Assembly: GCA_017404955.1 (NCBI GenBank)
Contig: JAFRBH010000011.1
Coordinates: forward strand, 1-45,452
DNA length: 45,452 nt
Direction: 5' to 3'
From: Candidatus Saccharimonadota bacterium
Lineage (GTDB): Bacteria > Patescibacteriota > Saccharimonadia > Saccharimonadales > Saccharimonadaceae
Positions 1 to 7,652 of the stretch are shown piece after piece. Under the pieces are notes generated by a model. It had not been told where the DNA came from and searched no databases. It worked only from the letters and a program-made list of their open reading frames with translations. A program made the position numbers and the translations under genes. The first letter of the stretch is position 1. Every line of letters begins with the position of its first letter.

Positions 1-443
1 GCAGTAAGTTGCTCGCCGTTTAATGTTGCATTTGTTTTATCTAATACTAAATCGCCATAAGAAATATCTGAAATATCAATAGTTTTTGGACGACGCACTA
101 AGGCCTTAATTCTAGCTACGAGTTCGGCAGTTTTAAATGGTTTAGCAAGATAATCATCTGCGCCATGGTCTAAGTGGCTAATCTTTGTTTCAACTTCTGA
201 CAACGCAGACAGCATAATTACTGGTGTCTGAACATTCTTCTCGCGCATACGTTTTAGAATGTCGGTTCCGGATAATTTTGGTAACATGATGTCTAAAACA
301 ACACAATCATAAATATCACTCATGGCATTTTCTAGACCATCTTCGCCGTTATTTACAAGATCAACTGAAATTCCTTGTTTTTCTAAATTATGTTTAACGG
401 CTTCAGCTAGAAAGGTTGCATCTTCTACATAGAGTACTCTCAT
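1..443 (-). CDS. OmpR/PhoB-family response regulator, C-terminus beyond window
   Basis: The first 147 codons of a two-component response regulator are present; the rest lies outside the window. The receiver domain is complete: the acidic pair E7-D8, the phosphoacceptor D51 in a VVLDIMLPK context, a Ser/Thr-region residue in IMLSA, and the Lys of the AKPF motif. The reading then enters the start of a winged-helix output domain (RRPK linker, then an ISYGDLVLD strand), typical of OmpR/PhoB members. The start is an ATG preceded by an AAGGAG site and, 17 nt upstream, a TATAAT box. It is divergent from the small membrane protein and surface protein at 589-2231, so regulation of these is plausible but is inference. 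No histidine kinase is visible; it may lie to the left. Confidence 0.93.
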   Translation of the reverse strand, partial: MRVLYVEDATFLAEAVKHNLEKQGISVDLVNNGEDGLENAMSDIYDCVVLDIMLPKLSGTDILKRMREKNVQTPVIMLSALSEVETKISHLDHGADDYLAKPFKTAELVARIKALVRRPKTIDISDISYGDLVLDKTNATLNGEQLT

Positions 444-561
444 AATATTCTCCTTAATTAATTATAATATAATTTTGCTCCTTTAACCTCAAACGAAACT
501 GAAATTATCCCTTTGCTTACTTTTAAGTTCTATTTCAGGAAAGCGGTTGATAATGGTATTG

Positions 562-579
562 TATAATAATTAAAAGGAG
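562..579 (+). promoter_or_regulatory. -10 box and Shine-Dalgarno of the surface-protein operon
   Basis: TATAAT at 562-567 is followed by AAGGAG at 574-579, ten bases before the ATG at 589. No good -35 hexamer stands at the usual distance. This is a conventional leadered start, unlike many promoters elsewhere in the window. Confidence 0.6.
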
Positions 580-588
580 AACAAGCTT

Positions 589-864
589 ATGGAAAACGAA
601 AATATTAAAAAGAAAGATACAGCGAAAGAGAAGATTATTCTTTTCGTAATCGGTGTATTAGTGGGCGCAGTTATTTCTACTACGGCTTTCTTTGTTTATA
701 CGAAGACCTTAGGAACTGGTAACGCAACCAGCAGTTCATCATCACAACAAATGCCTGGTGGTACTCCGCCGGAAATGCCTGGTGGCGAGAATGGATCAGA
801 TAGCCAAGGTGGCACTCCGCCAGAAAAACCAAGCGACGACAATAATTCTGAGAGCAATAATTGA
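589..864 (+). CDS. Small membrane-anchored Pro/Gly-rich protein
   Basis: A 91-residue protein with a charged N-terminus, one hydrophobic segment (about residues 15-38) and a low-complexity extracytoplasmic tail with two MPGG/GGTPPE-type repeats followed by an acidic Ser/Asn-rich end. MPGGTPPEMPGG-like tails are, from general knowledge, common in surface proteins of Gram-positive bacteria that carry Cthe_2159-type carbohydrate-binding beta-helix domains, and such a domain is what the next gene appears to encode. The two genes are tightly coupled. It may be a membrane partner or anchor of the downstream protein. It has a good Shine-Dalgarno site. Function unknown. Confidence 0.8.
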   Translation: MENENIKKKDTAKEKIILFVIGVLVGAVISTTAFFVYTKTLGTGNATSSSSSQQMPGGTPPEMPGGENGSDSQGGTPPEKPSDDNNSESNN

Positions 865-884
865 AGAAAAGAGAGGAGATTATA

Positions 885-2231
885 GTGAACAAGAAAGATA
901 AAATCACATATGCCGCTATAATCGCCGCCTTGGTTGTAACTCTAGGTGTATTGTGGTTCTTGATTATAGATACGGTAAACTCTAACTATACTACTAGTGG
1001 GGGTAGTGCGCCAGCAATGAATGGTGGCGGCGGTTCATCATCTGCGTCCTACTCGGCAGTTAAAGAAATTACGTCGGACGAGAATATCACGAGCGGTGAA
1101 TTCTCATCAACCAATGCCGACGAGAACGTCATTTCCGTATCCGGAGATATTACAGCCACTTTATCTAGAATTACAGTCACTAAAACTGGTGATTCAGACG
1201 GCGGCGACAATACTAGCTTTTATGGTACCAACTCAGCAATTATCGCTAAAGGCGGTGCGAATTTAACCATTAAAAATGCCAATATAACAACCGACGCAAC
1301 TGGCGCTAATGGTGTATTTAGCTATGGCGGTTCGGCTACGACCAATAACTCGTCGTCTGACGGTACTACGGTAAATATTTCCGATTCTACCATCACGACG
1401 AGCAAGGATAACTCTGGTGGTATTATGACCACCGGCGGTGGCGTAATGAATGCTGAAAACCTTACTATTACTACAGCCGGTACTTCCAGCGCAGCGATTC
1501 GTTCAGATCGTGGCGGTGGAACCGTAACGGTAAATAAAGGTACTTATAAAACAACTGGTAAAGGTTCTCCGGTTATCTACTCTACGGCAGACATTACCGT
1601 AAAGAACGCCACATTAATCGCTACTGCTTCTGAAGGCGCGATAATTGAGGGTAAGAATAGCATTACACTTGAGAATGTAACTTTGACCGATACAAATAGC
1701 TCGCTTAATGGTCAATCTACCACCTACAAGAATATCTTCCTATATCAGTCTATGAGTGGCGACGCGGCAACCGGTAAGGCTGTCTTTACTGCCAAAAACT
1801 CAACTATCACGACTAATAAAGGCGATAGCTTCTATGTAACGAACACTACTGCGGAAATTAACCTTGAGAATAACACGATAGTAAACAACGATAATACTGG
1901 TAATTTCTTAAGGATTCAGAAAGATTCTTGGGGCAATTCTGGTAGCAATGGTGGTATAGTCACGCTTAATATGACCAATCAAAAGGCCACCGGTAATGTC
2001 GTCGTAGATTCTATCTCGAAGCTAACAATGAATCTTGCTAGTGGCTCATCGTTTAGCGGTGCTATTAACAGCGATAATGCCGGTGAGGTTGAGCTTACCT
2101 TAGATAGTTCTAGCTCGATAACTTTAACGGGCGATACTTATGTTAAATCGCTCACGAATGCCGATACAGCAAACAGTAATATCCATACAAATGGTTATAA
2201 ACTTTATGTGAATGGCGCTCAGGTAAAGTAA
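885..2231 (+). CDS. Secreted/anchored Ser-Thr-rich beta-helix-like surface protein
   Basis: A 448-residue protein with an N-terminal hydrophobic anchor (about residues 8-30, no obvious lipobox or cleavage site) and a long body rich in Thr, Ser, Asn and Gly. The body has short recurring strands such as LTIKNANITT, VNISDSTITT and AENLTITTAG, ending in alternating hydrophobic/polar stretches. This is the look of a right-handed parallel beta-helix of the Cthe_2159/DUF4353 carbohydrate-binding type; the family assignment is inference from sequence texture. The frame is open from a TTG at 861 overlapping the previous stop, but a GAGAGGAG ribosome site lies just before the in-frame GTG at 885, so I chose 885. 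A terminator follows at 2237. A role in host or biofilm attachment is plausible. Confidence 0.8.
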   Translation: MNKKDKITYAAIIAALVVTLGVLWFLIIDTVNSNYTTSGGSAPAMNGGGGSSSASYSAVKEITSDENITSGEFSSTNADENVISVSGDITATLSRITVTKTGDSDGGDNTSFYGTNSAIIAKGGANLTIKNANITTDATGANGVFSYGGSATTNNSSSDGTTVNISDSTITTSKDNSGGIMTTGGGVMNAENLTITTAGTSSAAIRSDRGGGTVTVNKGTYKTTGKGSPVIYSTADITVKNATLIATASEGAIIEGKNSITLENVTLTDTNSSLNGQSTTYKNIFLYQSMSGDAATGKAVFTAKNSTITTNKGDSFYVTNTTAEINLENNTIVNNDNTGNFLRIQKDSWGNSGSNGGIVTLNMTNQKATGNVVVDSISKLTMNLASGSSFSGAINSDNAGEVELTLDSSSSITLTGDTYVKSLTNADTANSNIHTNGYKLYVNGAQVK

Positions 2232-2236
2232 ACAAT

Positions 2237-2268
2237 AAAGCCGGCTGCTTAGTGTGGTCGGCTTTTTG
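2237..2268 (+). terminator. Rho-independent terminator of the surface-protein operon
   Basis: A 7-bp stem AAAGCCG/CGGCTTT with a 14-15 nt loop is followed by a T run, immediately after the stop at 2231. Confidence 0.75.
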
Positions 2269-2271
2269 TTT

Positions 2272-2520
2272 CATTGACATTGTATTTCTTTTATTTTCTC
2301 CATTGTCATTGTTTTAAGCCTCTACGGCTCCAGTTAAACCATATATTCTTAAAAGTTCGAATCTCTTTGCCTGTATATGTATACCTCAGAACTCGCACGG
2401 CATCAGCACCGGGTAATCCTTTTTAGGTATAACCTTGATCTTAGCCGTGTATTCGGGGTGGTCAATACACCAGTCCACAACCATGCAAAGCCGAGCAACA
2501 ATGTCTGGTCGCCCCTCACC
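2272..2520 (-). repeat. 250-bp dispersed repeat, copy 1 (with C-terminal reading frame)
   Basis: This is the first of three near-identical ~249-bp units in the same orientation (others at 3755 and 5397). Read on the minus strand, bases 2520-2386 encode 44 residues from GEGRPDIVARL through VVDWCIDHPEY to VLMPCEF and a TGA stop. A ~113-bp AT-rich tail follows, ending at CATTGACATTG on the plus strand. No start codon with a ribosome site precedes the frame. Just outside the repeat the frame extends as unrelated residues that coincide with a terminator hairpin, so the conserved unit begins at about GEGRPD. It sits downstream of the CDF gene. Confidence 0.88.
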
Positions 2521-2528
2521 ACGAAACT

Positions 2529-2548
2529 GCTCCAGTAGGAGCTTTTTT
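2529..2548 (+). terminator. Terminator hairpin at the edge of repeat copy 1
   Basis: GCTCC-AGTA-GGAGC is followed by six T on the plus strand. It lies after the repeat and before the 3' end of the convergent CDF gene. It would stop plus-strand read-through from the surface-protein operon or any transcript crossing the repeat. Confidence 0.7.
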
Positions 2549-2602
2549 AGTGTGGAACCATTCTATTGCTGATGTGAAAAAATAGTTAGCACTTATTATT
2601 GG

Positions 2603-3715
2603 TTAGTCGCTTATATCAAAATCAAGTGTGATGTTGATTTTGTGGTCGTTAAATTCTTTGCGAATTTCGTCATAAATATGTCGATAGATTTTTTCGCGAT
2701 CTTTGGCTTTAAAATCCATAATGATATCGAAACTTAGAATTTTGTCTTTTGTATCGAGATAAAAGCCATGCATCTGTGTGATTTCTTTGTGACCAAAAAC
2801 AATACTCTCAACCTTCTTTTTTGCTTCGATGATATCGCTATCTTTTGTGTTAATTGAATAAACTCCGATGGTGTGCAAAATAACGCCAAATCTTTTCTGG
2901 ATGCGTTTAGTAATATTTCGTGAAATTTTATCGATTTCTGCGACGGTCATGGTGTCTGGGACTTCGATATGAACAGAACCGAGATATTTATCCGGACCAT
3001 AATTATTTAGGATTAGGTCAAATACTCCTTTTACATTCTCTTCTTTTAGAACTTCTTCTTTGATGGATTTGGCAAAGTTGCTTTCAATACGGGTTTCGAG
3101 TACATTATCAACAGACTCTTTTATTAATTCAATGCCGGTTTTAATAATATAAATTGAGACTAGAACACCGATATATGCTTCTATATTGATATGGAATATC
3201 ATATATATTATGGTTGAAACGAGCACTGAAATCGATAAAATTGCGTCGTTGAATGCGTCGACGCCGCTTGCAACTAGGGAATCGGATTTTGCTTTGTGAC
3301 CCTTGTTTTTGACATATAAGCCGAGTATGAATTTGATAATTATACCTGCAGCTAAGACAATTAATGTAAAAACATCATAACTGACCTCTTCTGGTGTGAA
3401 GATTTTTTTGATAGATTCTACTAATGCGGTGATACCTGCGTACAAAACGATTGCCGAAACTACAAAAGTTGTTATGTATTCTATGCGCCCATAGCCATAG
3501 GGATGTTTTTTGTCTGGAGCTTTGCCGGCAAGTTTTGTGCCAACGATTGTGATAATGCTCGATAGTGCATCGCTAAGGTTATTAACGGCATCCGTAATAA
3601 TTGCGATAGAGTTTGATAGTAGACCTACCGTCGCTTTGAATCCTACTAGCATCAAATTTGCGCAGATGCTTATAATACTGGTTTTAACTATTGTTTTTTC
3701 GCGATTGTTTTTCAT
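2603..3715 (-). CDS. Cation diffusion facilitator (CDF) family metal transporter
   Basis: A 370-residue inner-membrane cation/proton antiporter of the CDF (ZitB/FieF/MamM) family. Six hydrophobic segments span about residues 10-210. The TM2 metal-site motif is DAVNNLSDAL and the TM5 motif is SGVDAFNDA, giving the usual Asp/Asn tetrad; KKHPYGYGRIEY is the family's HPFGHGR-like loop. The cytoplasmic C-terminal dimerisation domain (about 215-300) is followed by an extra ~70-residue region that may be a second ferredoxin-like lobe. The frame extends 16 codons upstream, but that part encodes the promoter TATAAT and the end of repeat copy 2, so the ATG at 3715 is preferred. Likely substrates are Mn, Zn or Fe; the sequence does not decide. 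Confidence 0.92.
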   Translation of the reverse strand: MKNNREKTIVKTSIISICANLMLVGFKATVGLLSNSIAIITDAVNNLSDALSSIITIVGTKLAGKAPDKKHPYGYGRIEYITTFVVSAIVLYAGITALVESIKKIFTPEEVSYDVFTLIVLAAGIIIKFILGLYVKNKGHKAKSDSLVASGVDAFNDAILSISVLVSTIIYMIFHINIEAYIGVLVSIYIIKTGIELIKESVDNVLETRIESNFAKSIKEEVLKEENVKGVFDLILNNYGPDKYLGSVHIEVPDTMTVAEIDKISRNITKRIQKRFGVILHTIGVYSINTKDSDIIEAKKKVESIVFGHKEITQMHGFYLDTKDKILSFDIIMDFKAKDREKIYRHIYDEIRKEFNDHKINITLDFDISD

Positions 3716-3754
3716 ATGTGAGTATTTTCTATTATACCATAAAGACAATCCCAT

Positions 3755-4008
3755 CATTGACATTGCATTTCTTTTATTTTCTCCATTGTCATTGTTTTAA
3801 GCCTCTACGGCTCGAATTAAGCCATATATTTTAAAAGTTCGAATCTCTTTGCCTGTATATGTATACCTCAGAACTCGCACGGCATTAGTACCGGGTAGTC
3901 TTTCTTAGGTATAACCTTGATCTTAGCCGTGTATTCGGGGTGGTCAATACACCAGTCCACAACCATGCAAAGCCGAGCAACAATGTCTGGTCGCCCCTCA
4001 CCAACAGG
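3755..4008 (-). repeat. 250-bp dispersed repeat, copy 2 (with C-terminal reading frame)
   Basis: The second copy ends (minus-strand direction) about 18 bp upstream of the CDF promoter. Its coding part (4002-3868) gives the same 44 residues as copy 1, although five bases differ, all at synonymous third positions (AAG/AAA, GAC/GAT, GTA/GTG and others). The upstream shared segment adds Pro-Val before GEGRPD, as in copy 3. Farther upstream the frame runs open through DDFKIA to a TAA without a start codon. The non-coding tail differs from copy 1 at about six positions. Confidence 0.88.
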
Positions 4009-4160
4009 AGCAATTTTGAAATCGTCCGAAGTAAGATCTTAAAGATCAATGTTTACGTCTGCTTAAAACGTAAAGTCCTATATTCCCGCAGCTTAGTTTA
4101 GTATAACGATGCCGAATTTACTCATCGTCTCTCGCGCAAAATTCCTGATGAATTAATGCC

Positions 4161-4190
4161 ATTATAGAACATATTAAACAGGCGATGCAA
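4161..4190 (-). promoter_or_regulatory. Candidate promoter reading into repeat copy 2
   Basis: On the minus strand TTGCAT (4190-4185), an 18-nt spacer and TATAAT (4166-4161) lie just after the 170-codon gene and point into repeat copy 2. No convincing gene starts after it (a 14-codon ATG frame only), so it may drive an RNA or a decayed gene through the repeat. Confidence 0.45.
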
Positions 4191-4198
4191 ACTAAGCC

Positions 4199-4711
4199 TT
4201 ATATCTTATTGCTCGTTCCAAATAGAATTGTCCCAATAAACATTACGCAAAATACTAACCCTATCATCAGTAAAACTACTTGGGTCAAGATCAGGGCATT
4301 GTTGCGTTTTACTGAGCTTGGCACAGTAACGGTTACTTCTGTTCTCTCAACATTATCTAGTTTTTCTGTGCTTTTGATTGTTCCAGCTTTTTGCGCCTTT
4401 TTTCTATCTATTTTGGCAGTCTTTTGATGGTGCCTCATGTTTAGATAAAAATTTGTCAGTCCTACAAAAATCGAAACGCAAAATACCACAATCGCAATCA
4501 TGATTAAAATCTTTTGCGAGAAATCAATTGTTGGCAGCACACTACTTGTGCTAATTGCCGTTGCGAGTAATGCCACAAAAGCAAGTGTGATTGAGATTAA
4601 GTTATTACTAAGTTGAATTTGCGTATTATCGCCTTTATCTGCCGCATCTTTTGCGTCGTCAATTAAAGTGTTTACTTTTTCATCTTTTTTCTTGGGTAAG
4701 CTATCTTCCAT
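4199..4711 (-). CDS. Hypothetical three-helix membrane protein
   Basis: A 170-residue protein with a charged cytoplasmic N-terminus, two hydrophobic segments at about 38-58 and 67-90, a very basic cytoplasmic loop (KIDRKKAQKAG) and a third segment near 140-163. I recognise no family. The promoter is TGTTATAAT with exactly 6 nt between the -10 box and the ATG, so the transcript should be leaderless. It shares a repeat-bounded interval (between copies 2 and 3) with the ClbS-like gene and has the same direction. Confidence 0.75.
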   Translation of the reverse strand: MEDSLPKKKDEKVNTLIDDAKDAADKGDNTQIQLSNNLISITLAFVALLATAISTSSVLPTIDFSQKILIMIAIVVFCVSIFVGLTNFYLNMRHHQKTAKIDRKKAQKAGTIKSTEKLDNVERTEVTVTVPSSVKRNNALILTQVVLLMIGLVFCVMFIGTILFGTSNKI

Positions 4712-4804
4712 ACCATTATTATAACATATACGTTTTTTGCTATGTGGCTAGGGCGTAAAGCGTTCGACATCCTGTTATCCAAAACCAATGTAACTCAATT
4801 GCGC

Positions 4805-5347
4805 TTATTCTGCACAATTCTTCTTATGCGCCTTCAGCTTCTTCATTGCCCAGTCATAGTGCGACGAGAGGCAACTCACAAAATACGAGCCAAGCACCGA
4901 GCCGCCTACCCACGGATACATTCCTTTCGTAAATAGCTGTTCTTCCGACAAACTCTCAGCTAGTTTCATTACTTCTTTATGTGATTTCTCAAACATTTTT
5001 CTAGCATCTTCGAGCGAAGTCTTTTGATGTTTCTTCCAGTATTCGACGTTCATATCGCCGTAAGTCTTCCAAGTGTATGGTTCTGGCAAGAATGGTGCGT
5101 TACCGCCTTTGTTCAGATTCGTATCTACAAATTCAAGTAGCATTCGGTGCCATTCATATAAGTGTACCCAAATATCGCGTAGATTCTTATCGCGCCCCCA
5201 GTGACGTTCTTTCTTCGATGGATCGCCAGAGAAGTCGAACTCGGTGTTCATTTCTTTCTCGCTCATTGAATCAGCCATTTCAATCAGCTTAGCGTAGTAC
5301 TCTTCGCCGGCTTTTAATAAATCCTGTTTGTTGCGTGGTCTTGGCAT
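4805..5347 (-). CDS. ClbS/DfsB-family four-helix-bundle protein
   Basis: A 180-residue soluble protein. The start MPRPRNKQDLL, the central HWGRDKNLRDIWVHLYEWHRMLLE segment (given here only as landmarks: HWGRDKN, then WVHLYEWH) and the C-terminal SHYDWAMKKLK helix fit the ClbS/DfsB (DUF1706, DinB-like) family. The best-known member, ClbS, is a colibactin self-resistance hydrolase; most relatives have unknown substrates, so I infer only a possible detoxification or stress role. A TATAAT box lies about 30 nt upstream with an AAGGA site, a leadered start. Repeat copy 3 lies directly upstream, making this gene part of the repeat-bounded array. Confidence 0.85.
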   Translation of the reverse strand: MPRPRNKQDLLKAGEEYYAKLIEMADSMSEKEMNTEFDFSGDPSKKERHWGRDKNLRDIWVHLYEWHRMLLEFVDTNLNKGGNAPFLPEPYTWKTYGDMNVEYWKKHQKTSLEDARKMFEKSHKEVMKLAESLSEEQLFTKGMYPWVGGSVLGSYFVSCLSSHYDWAMKKLKAHKKNCAE

Positions 5348-5396
5348 AATAAGTCCTTGTTTACTACTTCAATTATACCATCGGGTGCAAGTTTAC

Positions 5397-5652
5397 CATC
5401 GACATTGTATTTCTTTTATTTTCTCCATTGTCATTGTTTTAAGCCTTTACGGCTCCAGTAAAGCTATATTTTCTTAAAAGTTCGAATCTCTTTGCCTGTA
5501 TATGTATATCTCAGAACTCGCACGGCATTAGAATAGGATAATCTTTTTTAGGTATAACCTTGATCTTCGCAGTGTATTCGGGGTGGTCAATACACCAGTC
5601 CACAACCATGTAAAGCCGAGCAACAACGTCTGGTCGCCCCTCACCAACAGGG
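5397..5652 (-). repeat. 250-bp dispersed repeat, copy 3 (with C-terminal reading frame)
   Basis: The most divergent of the three copies. Coding part 5645-5511 again encodes 44 residues ending in MPCEF, with three conservative changes against copy 1 (Ile to Val, Cys to Tyr, Val to Ile) and seven synonymous ones. The upstream shared bases add Pro-Val before GEGRPD as in copy 2; the open frame then reads VGFVS back to a TGA, without a start. It lies between the nucleoside deaminase stop and the ClbS-like gene promoter. Confidence 0.88.
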
Positions 5653-5692
5653 GAAACGAAACCAACTCATATAATAAAGACAGCCAACAAAT

Positions 5693-6160
5693 TTAGTACA
5701 GAGTCTTCTCCGCTCCCGTATATTCCTCAAACACCCCAAGACAAAGTTCCCTGTCTTTCTCTTCCATAAATCCTTCTGGGAGATTCGCTCGACCACCCAT
5801 CATAGAGTCAAATTTCAAATCTCTAAATCCAATCTTCTCATTATCTTCAATCGTACATCCATAATACACCTTACTAATGTTCGCCCAAAGAATTGCCGCA
5901 AGACACATTGGGCAAGGTTCACTAGTCGTATAAATCTCACAGCCAGACAAATCATAAGTTCTGAGCTTTTGCTCAGCCTTTCTAATTGCATCAACCTCAC
6001 CGTGACAAGTTGAATCATTATTGGAAAGCACATGATTATGCCCAGAAGCCACAATTGCACCATCCTTCACCACCACGGCACCAAATGGCCCGCCATCTTT
6101 ATTTTGTACTCCAGCTCTCGCCTCAGCAATCGCTGCCTCCATAAATTCTTTCTGATACAT
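5693..6160 (-). CDS. Nucleoside deaminase, guanine-deaminase-like (CMP/dCMP deaminase fold)
   Basis: A 155-residue zinc-dependent deaminase. Zinc ligands and proton shuttle are clear: C-H-G-E (His and catalytic Glu of the HAE/HGE motif, about residues 52-55) and PCPMC (about 82-87). [12 protein letters not shown] near the N-terminus, the SNNDST segment before HGE, and the long C-terminal tail resemble guanine deaminase (GuaD) and related nucleoside deaminases more than TadA. Purine salvage is therefore likely; tRNA adenosine deamination cannot be excluded. TGCTATAAT ends 6 nt before the ATG, so it is probably leaderless. It is divergent from dnaJ, sharing a 77-bp intergenic region with the CIRCE site. 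Confidence 0.88.
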   Translation of the reverse strand: MYQKEFMEAAIAEARAGVQNKDGGPFGAVVVKDGAIVASGHNHVLSNNDSTCHGEVDAIRKAEQKLRTYDLSGCEIYTTSEPCPMCLAAILWANISKVYYGCTIEDNEKIGFRDLKFDSMMGGRANLPEGFMEEKDRELCLGVFEEYTGAEKTLY

Positions 6161-6193
6161 ACTTAAATTATAGCACAGAAAAACAGATTACAT

Positions 6194-6231
6194 TTAGCAC
6201 TCTTGACACCCGAGTGCCAACCAAGTATAAT
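6194..6231 (+). promoter_or_regulatory. CIRCE operator over the dnaJ promoter
   Basis: TTAGCACTC-N9-GAGTGCCAA at 6194-6220 matches the HrcA-binding CIRCE consensus with one mismatch. It overlaps a consensus promoter: TTGACA at 6203-6208, a 17-nt spacer, and TATAAT at 6226-6231. HrcA repression of dnaJ, relieved by heat or unfolded protein, follows from established knowledge. Confidence 0.95.
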
Positions 6232-6237
6232 AAATAT

Positions 6238-7161
6238 ATGGCAAAACGCGACTATTATGAAGTACTTGGCGTCTCCAAAAACGCCTCTGATGATGAAATT
6301 AAAAAGGCCTACCGCAAGCTGGCAATTAAGTACCATCCTGACAAAAATCCAGGCGACAAGGAAGCTGAGGAAAAGTTCAAAGAGATTTCCGAAGCTCACG
6401 AAGTCCTTTCTGACAAACAGAAACGTGCCCGCTATGACCAATTCGGCCACGCCGGTGTTGGTGGAGCCAGCGGCAACCCATTTGGCGGTGCAGGAAACCC
6501 ATTCGGCCAAGGCCAAAGTTTCAACTTCAACGGTCAAGAAATTCATTTCGACTTCGGTGGTGCCGGTGGTGGCTTAGACGATATCTTGGGCTCACTATTC
6601 GGCTTCGGCGGTGCAGGTGGCAGGCGTCGCCCAATGCGCGGCGCCGACTATCGCACAAGTGTTACTGTTGATTTTAAAGAAGCCATTTTTGGCACTACCA
6701 AATCTATCAATGTCGAAGGAAAATCTCTAAAACTCAAAATTCCAGCTGGCATTGACGACGGCATGAGTATTCGCTTGCAAGGCCGAGGTGGCGATGCTCC
6801 ACAAGAGGGCGGCAGCAAAGGCGATCTCTATGTCGTAGTTCATGTCAAACCTGACAAACACCTCACTCGTGACGGCATCATCATTCTTTCCGAAGAAAAG
6901 ATTTCTATGGTTGATGCCGCTCTTGGCACCGAAATCGATGTCGAAACCGTCGATGGTCCTATCACTATGAAAGTTCCAGCCGGCACTCAGTCTGGCACGC
7001 CATTCAAACTTTCCGGACATGGTGTTCCCTTCCGCGCCGATGGCGATCGTGGCCCACATATTGTCACCGTCATTGTCGAAACTCCAAAGAATCTCTCCAG
7101 AAAGCAAAAAGAAATCCTAGAAGAATTCAAAAAAGCCAAAAAGCGCAGTATTTTCGGTTAA
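6238..7161 (+). CDS. dnaJ: DnaJ/CbpA-type Hsp40 co-chaperone without zinc finger
   Basis: A 307-residue J-domain co-chaperone that would stimulate DnaK ATPase and deliver clients. The J domain (1-65) has the HPD motif in YHPDKNPGD; a Gly/Phe-rich region (about 75-135) follows, then two beta-sandwich client-binding domains (about 140-305). The four CXXCXGXG zinc-finger repeats of classical DnaJ are absent, so this is a class B (CbpA-like) protein, shorter than the usual ~375 residues. A GTG at 6214 is in frame but lies inside the CIRCE and promoter; the -10 box ends 6 nt before the ATG at 6238, so the mRNA is probably leaderless. No dnaK or grpE is in the window. Confidence 0.96.
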   Translation: MAKRDYYEVLGVSKNASDDEIKKAYRKLAIKYHPDKNPGDKEAEEKFKEISEAHEVLSDKQKRARYDQFGHAGVGGASGNPFGGAGNPFGQGQSFNFNGQEIHFDFGGAGGGLDDILGSLFGFGGAGGRRRPMRGADYRTSVTVDFKEAIFGTTKSINVEGKSLKLKIPAGIDDGMSIRLQGRGGDAPQEGGSKGDLYVVVHVKPDKHLTRDGIIILSEEKISMVDAALGTEIDVETVDGPITMKVPAGTQSGTPFKLSGHGVPFRADGDRGPHIVTVIVETPKNLSRKQKEILEEFKKAKKRSIFG

Positions 7162-7167
7162 AATAAA

Positions 7168-7461
7168 TTAATCCTCATCGAACTCTGAATCATCTTCATC
7201 AAATTCATCTTCTTCATCATCAAAATCTTCATCGTCAAAATCTTCTTCATTAGACAATTTATCTTCTTTTTCATCATCAAGTTCAAGCTTACAATATGTG
7301 CAATATGTTTCCGAATCGCCGTAGATTATATCCGAATCAAAAACTTCCCGATTACAATTCGGGCAATTCGTTACGCAATACACACATCCCATACCACCCG
7401 GGCCATAGCCAAAATCAGAATCTTCCATTGGCTGTCCACAATTAAGACAAATTCTACCCAT
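7168..7461 (-). CDS. Small zinc-ribbon protein with acidic tail
   Basis: A 97-residue protein. The N-terminal half has paired Cys motifs CLNC, CVYC, CPNC and CTYC, enough for two zinc ribbons or one treble-clef-like site. The C-terminal 35 residues are almost entirely Asp/Glu. Together this resembles small nucleic-acid-associated or chaperone-like CPR proteins, but I do not recognise a family. It is convergent with dnaJ (6 bp apart). TATAAT lies exactly 6 nt before the ATG: leaderless. Confidence 0.8.
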   Translation of the reverse strand: MGRICLNCGQPMEDSDFGYGPGGMGCVYCVTNCPNCNREVFDSDIIYGDSETYCTYCKLELDDEKEDKLSNEEDFDDEDFDDEEDEFDEDDSEFDED

Positions 7462-7544
7462 ACTCTCATTATACTACAACAAAACACAGTATCTTCAACT
7501 AATCTCCTCTGGTAAAAACCATCAAAATACGCTATAATTAACCT

Positions 7545-7625
7545 ATGGCTAAAAAAGTAAGAATCGCGAAATTAAATCGCAACAATAATCACAAGCACAG
7601 CGAAAAGCGCAAACACCTAGACTAA
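7545..7625 (+). CDS. 26-residue very basic peptide
   Basis: The reading frame MAKKVRIAKLNRN-NNHKHSEKRKHLD (dash added) has its own TATAAT (7533-7538) exactly 6 nt before the ATG, the same leaderless arrangement as established genes here. A hairpin GGCGCA-TTTT-TGCGCC follows the stop. The composition (12 Lys/Arg, 3 His in 26) resembles a tiny ribosomal or RNA-binding protein. No family recognised. It lies 27 bp before tRNA-Arg; an alternative is a non-coding leader for the tRNA transcript. Confidence 0.6.
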   Translation: MAKKVRIAKLNRNNNHKHSEKRKHLD

Positions 7626-7652
7626 TGTGCTGGCGCATTTTTGCGCCGATCT

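Noticed and set aside
861..884. TTG start at 861 for the surface protein
   Set aside because: The ribosome site lies after it; GTG at 885 has the correct spacing.
2529..2560. Upstream extension of the repeat-1 peptide (STLKKLLLEQFR before GEGRPD)
   Set aside because: These codons are the complement of a GCTCC/GGAGC-T6 terminator and are not shared by the other two copies.
3716..3763. 16-codon N-terminal extension of the CDF transporter
   Set aside because: It reads through the end of repeat copy 2 and the TATAAT box; the ATG at 3715 starts the family-like sequence.
2272..5652. CRISPR array or classical integron
   Set aside because: Repeat units are ~250 bp with gene-sized spacers, not short repeats; no cas genes, integrase or recognisable attC core are visible.
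5693..6160. TadA (tRNA adenosine deaminase)
   Set aside because: [12 protein letters not shown], the SNNDST-HGE spacing and the long C-terminal tail fit guanine/nucleoside deaminases better, although certainty needs a phylogeny.
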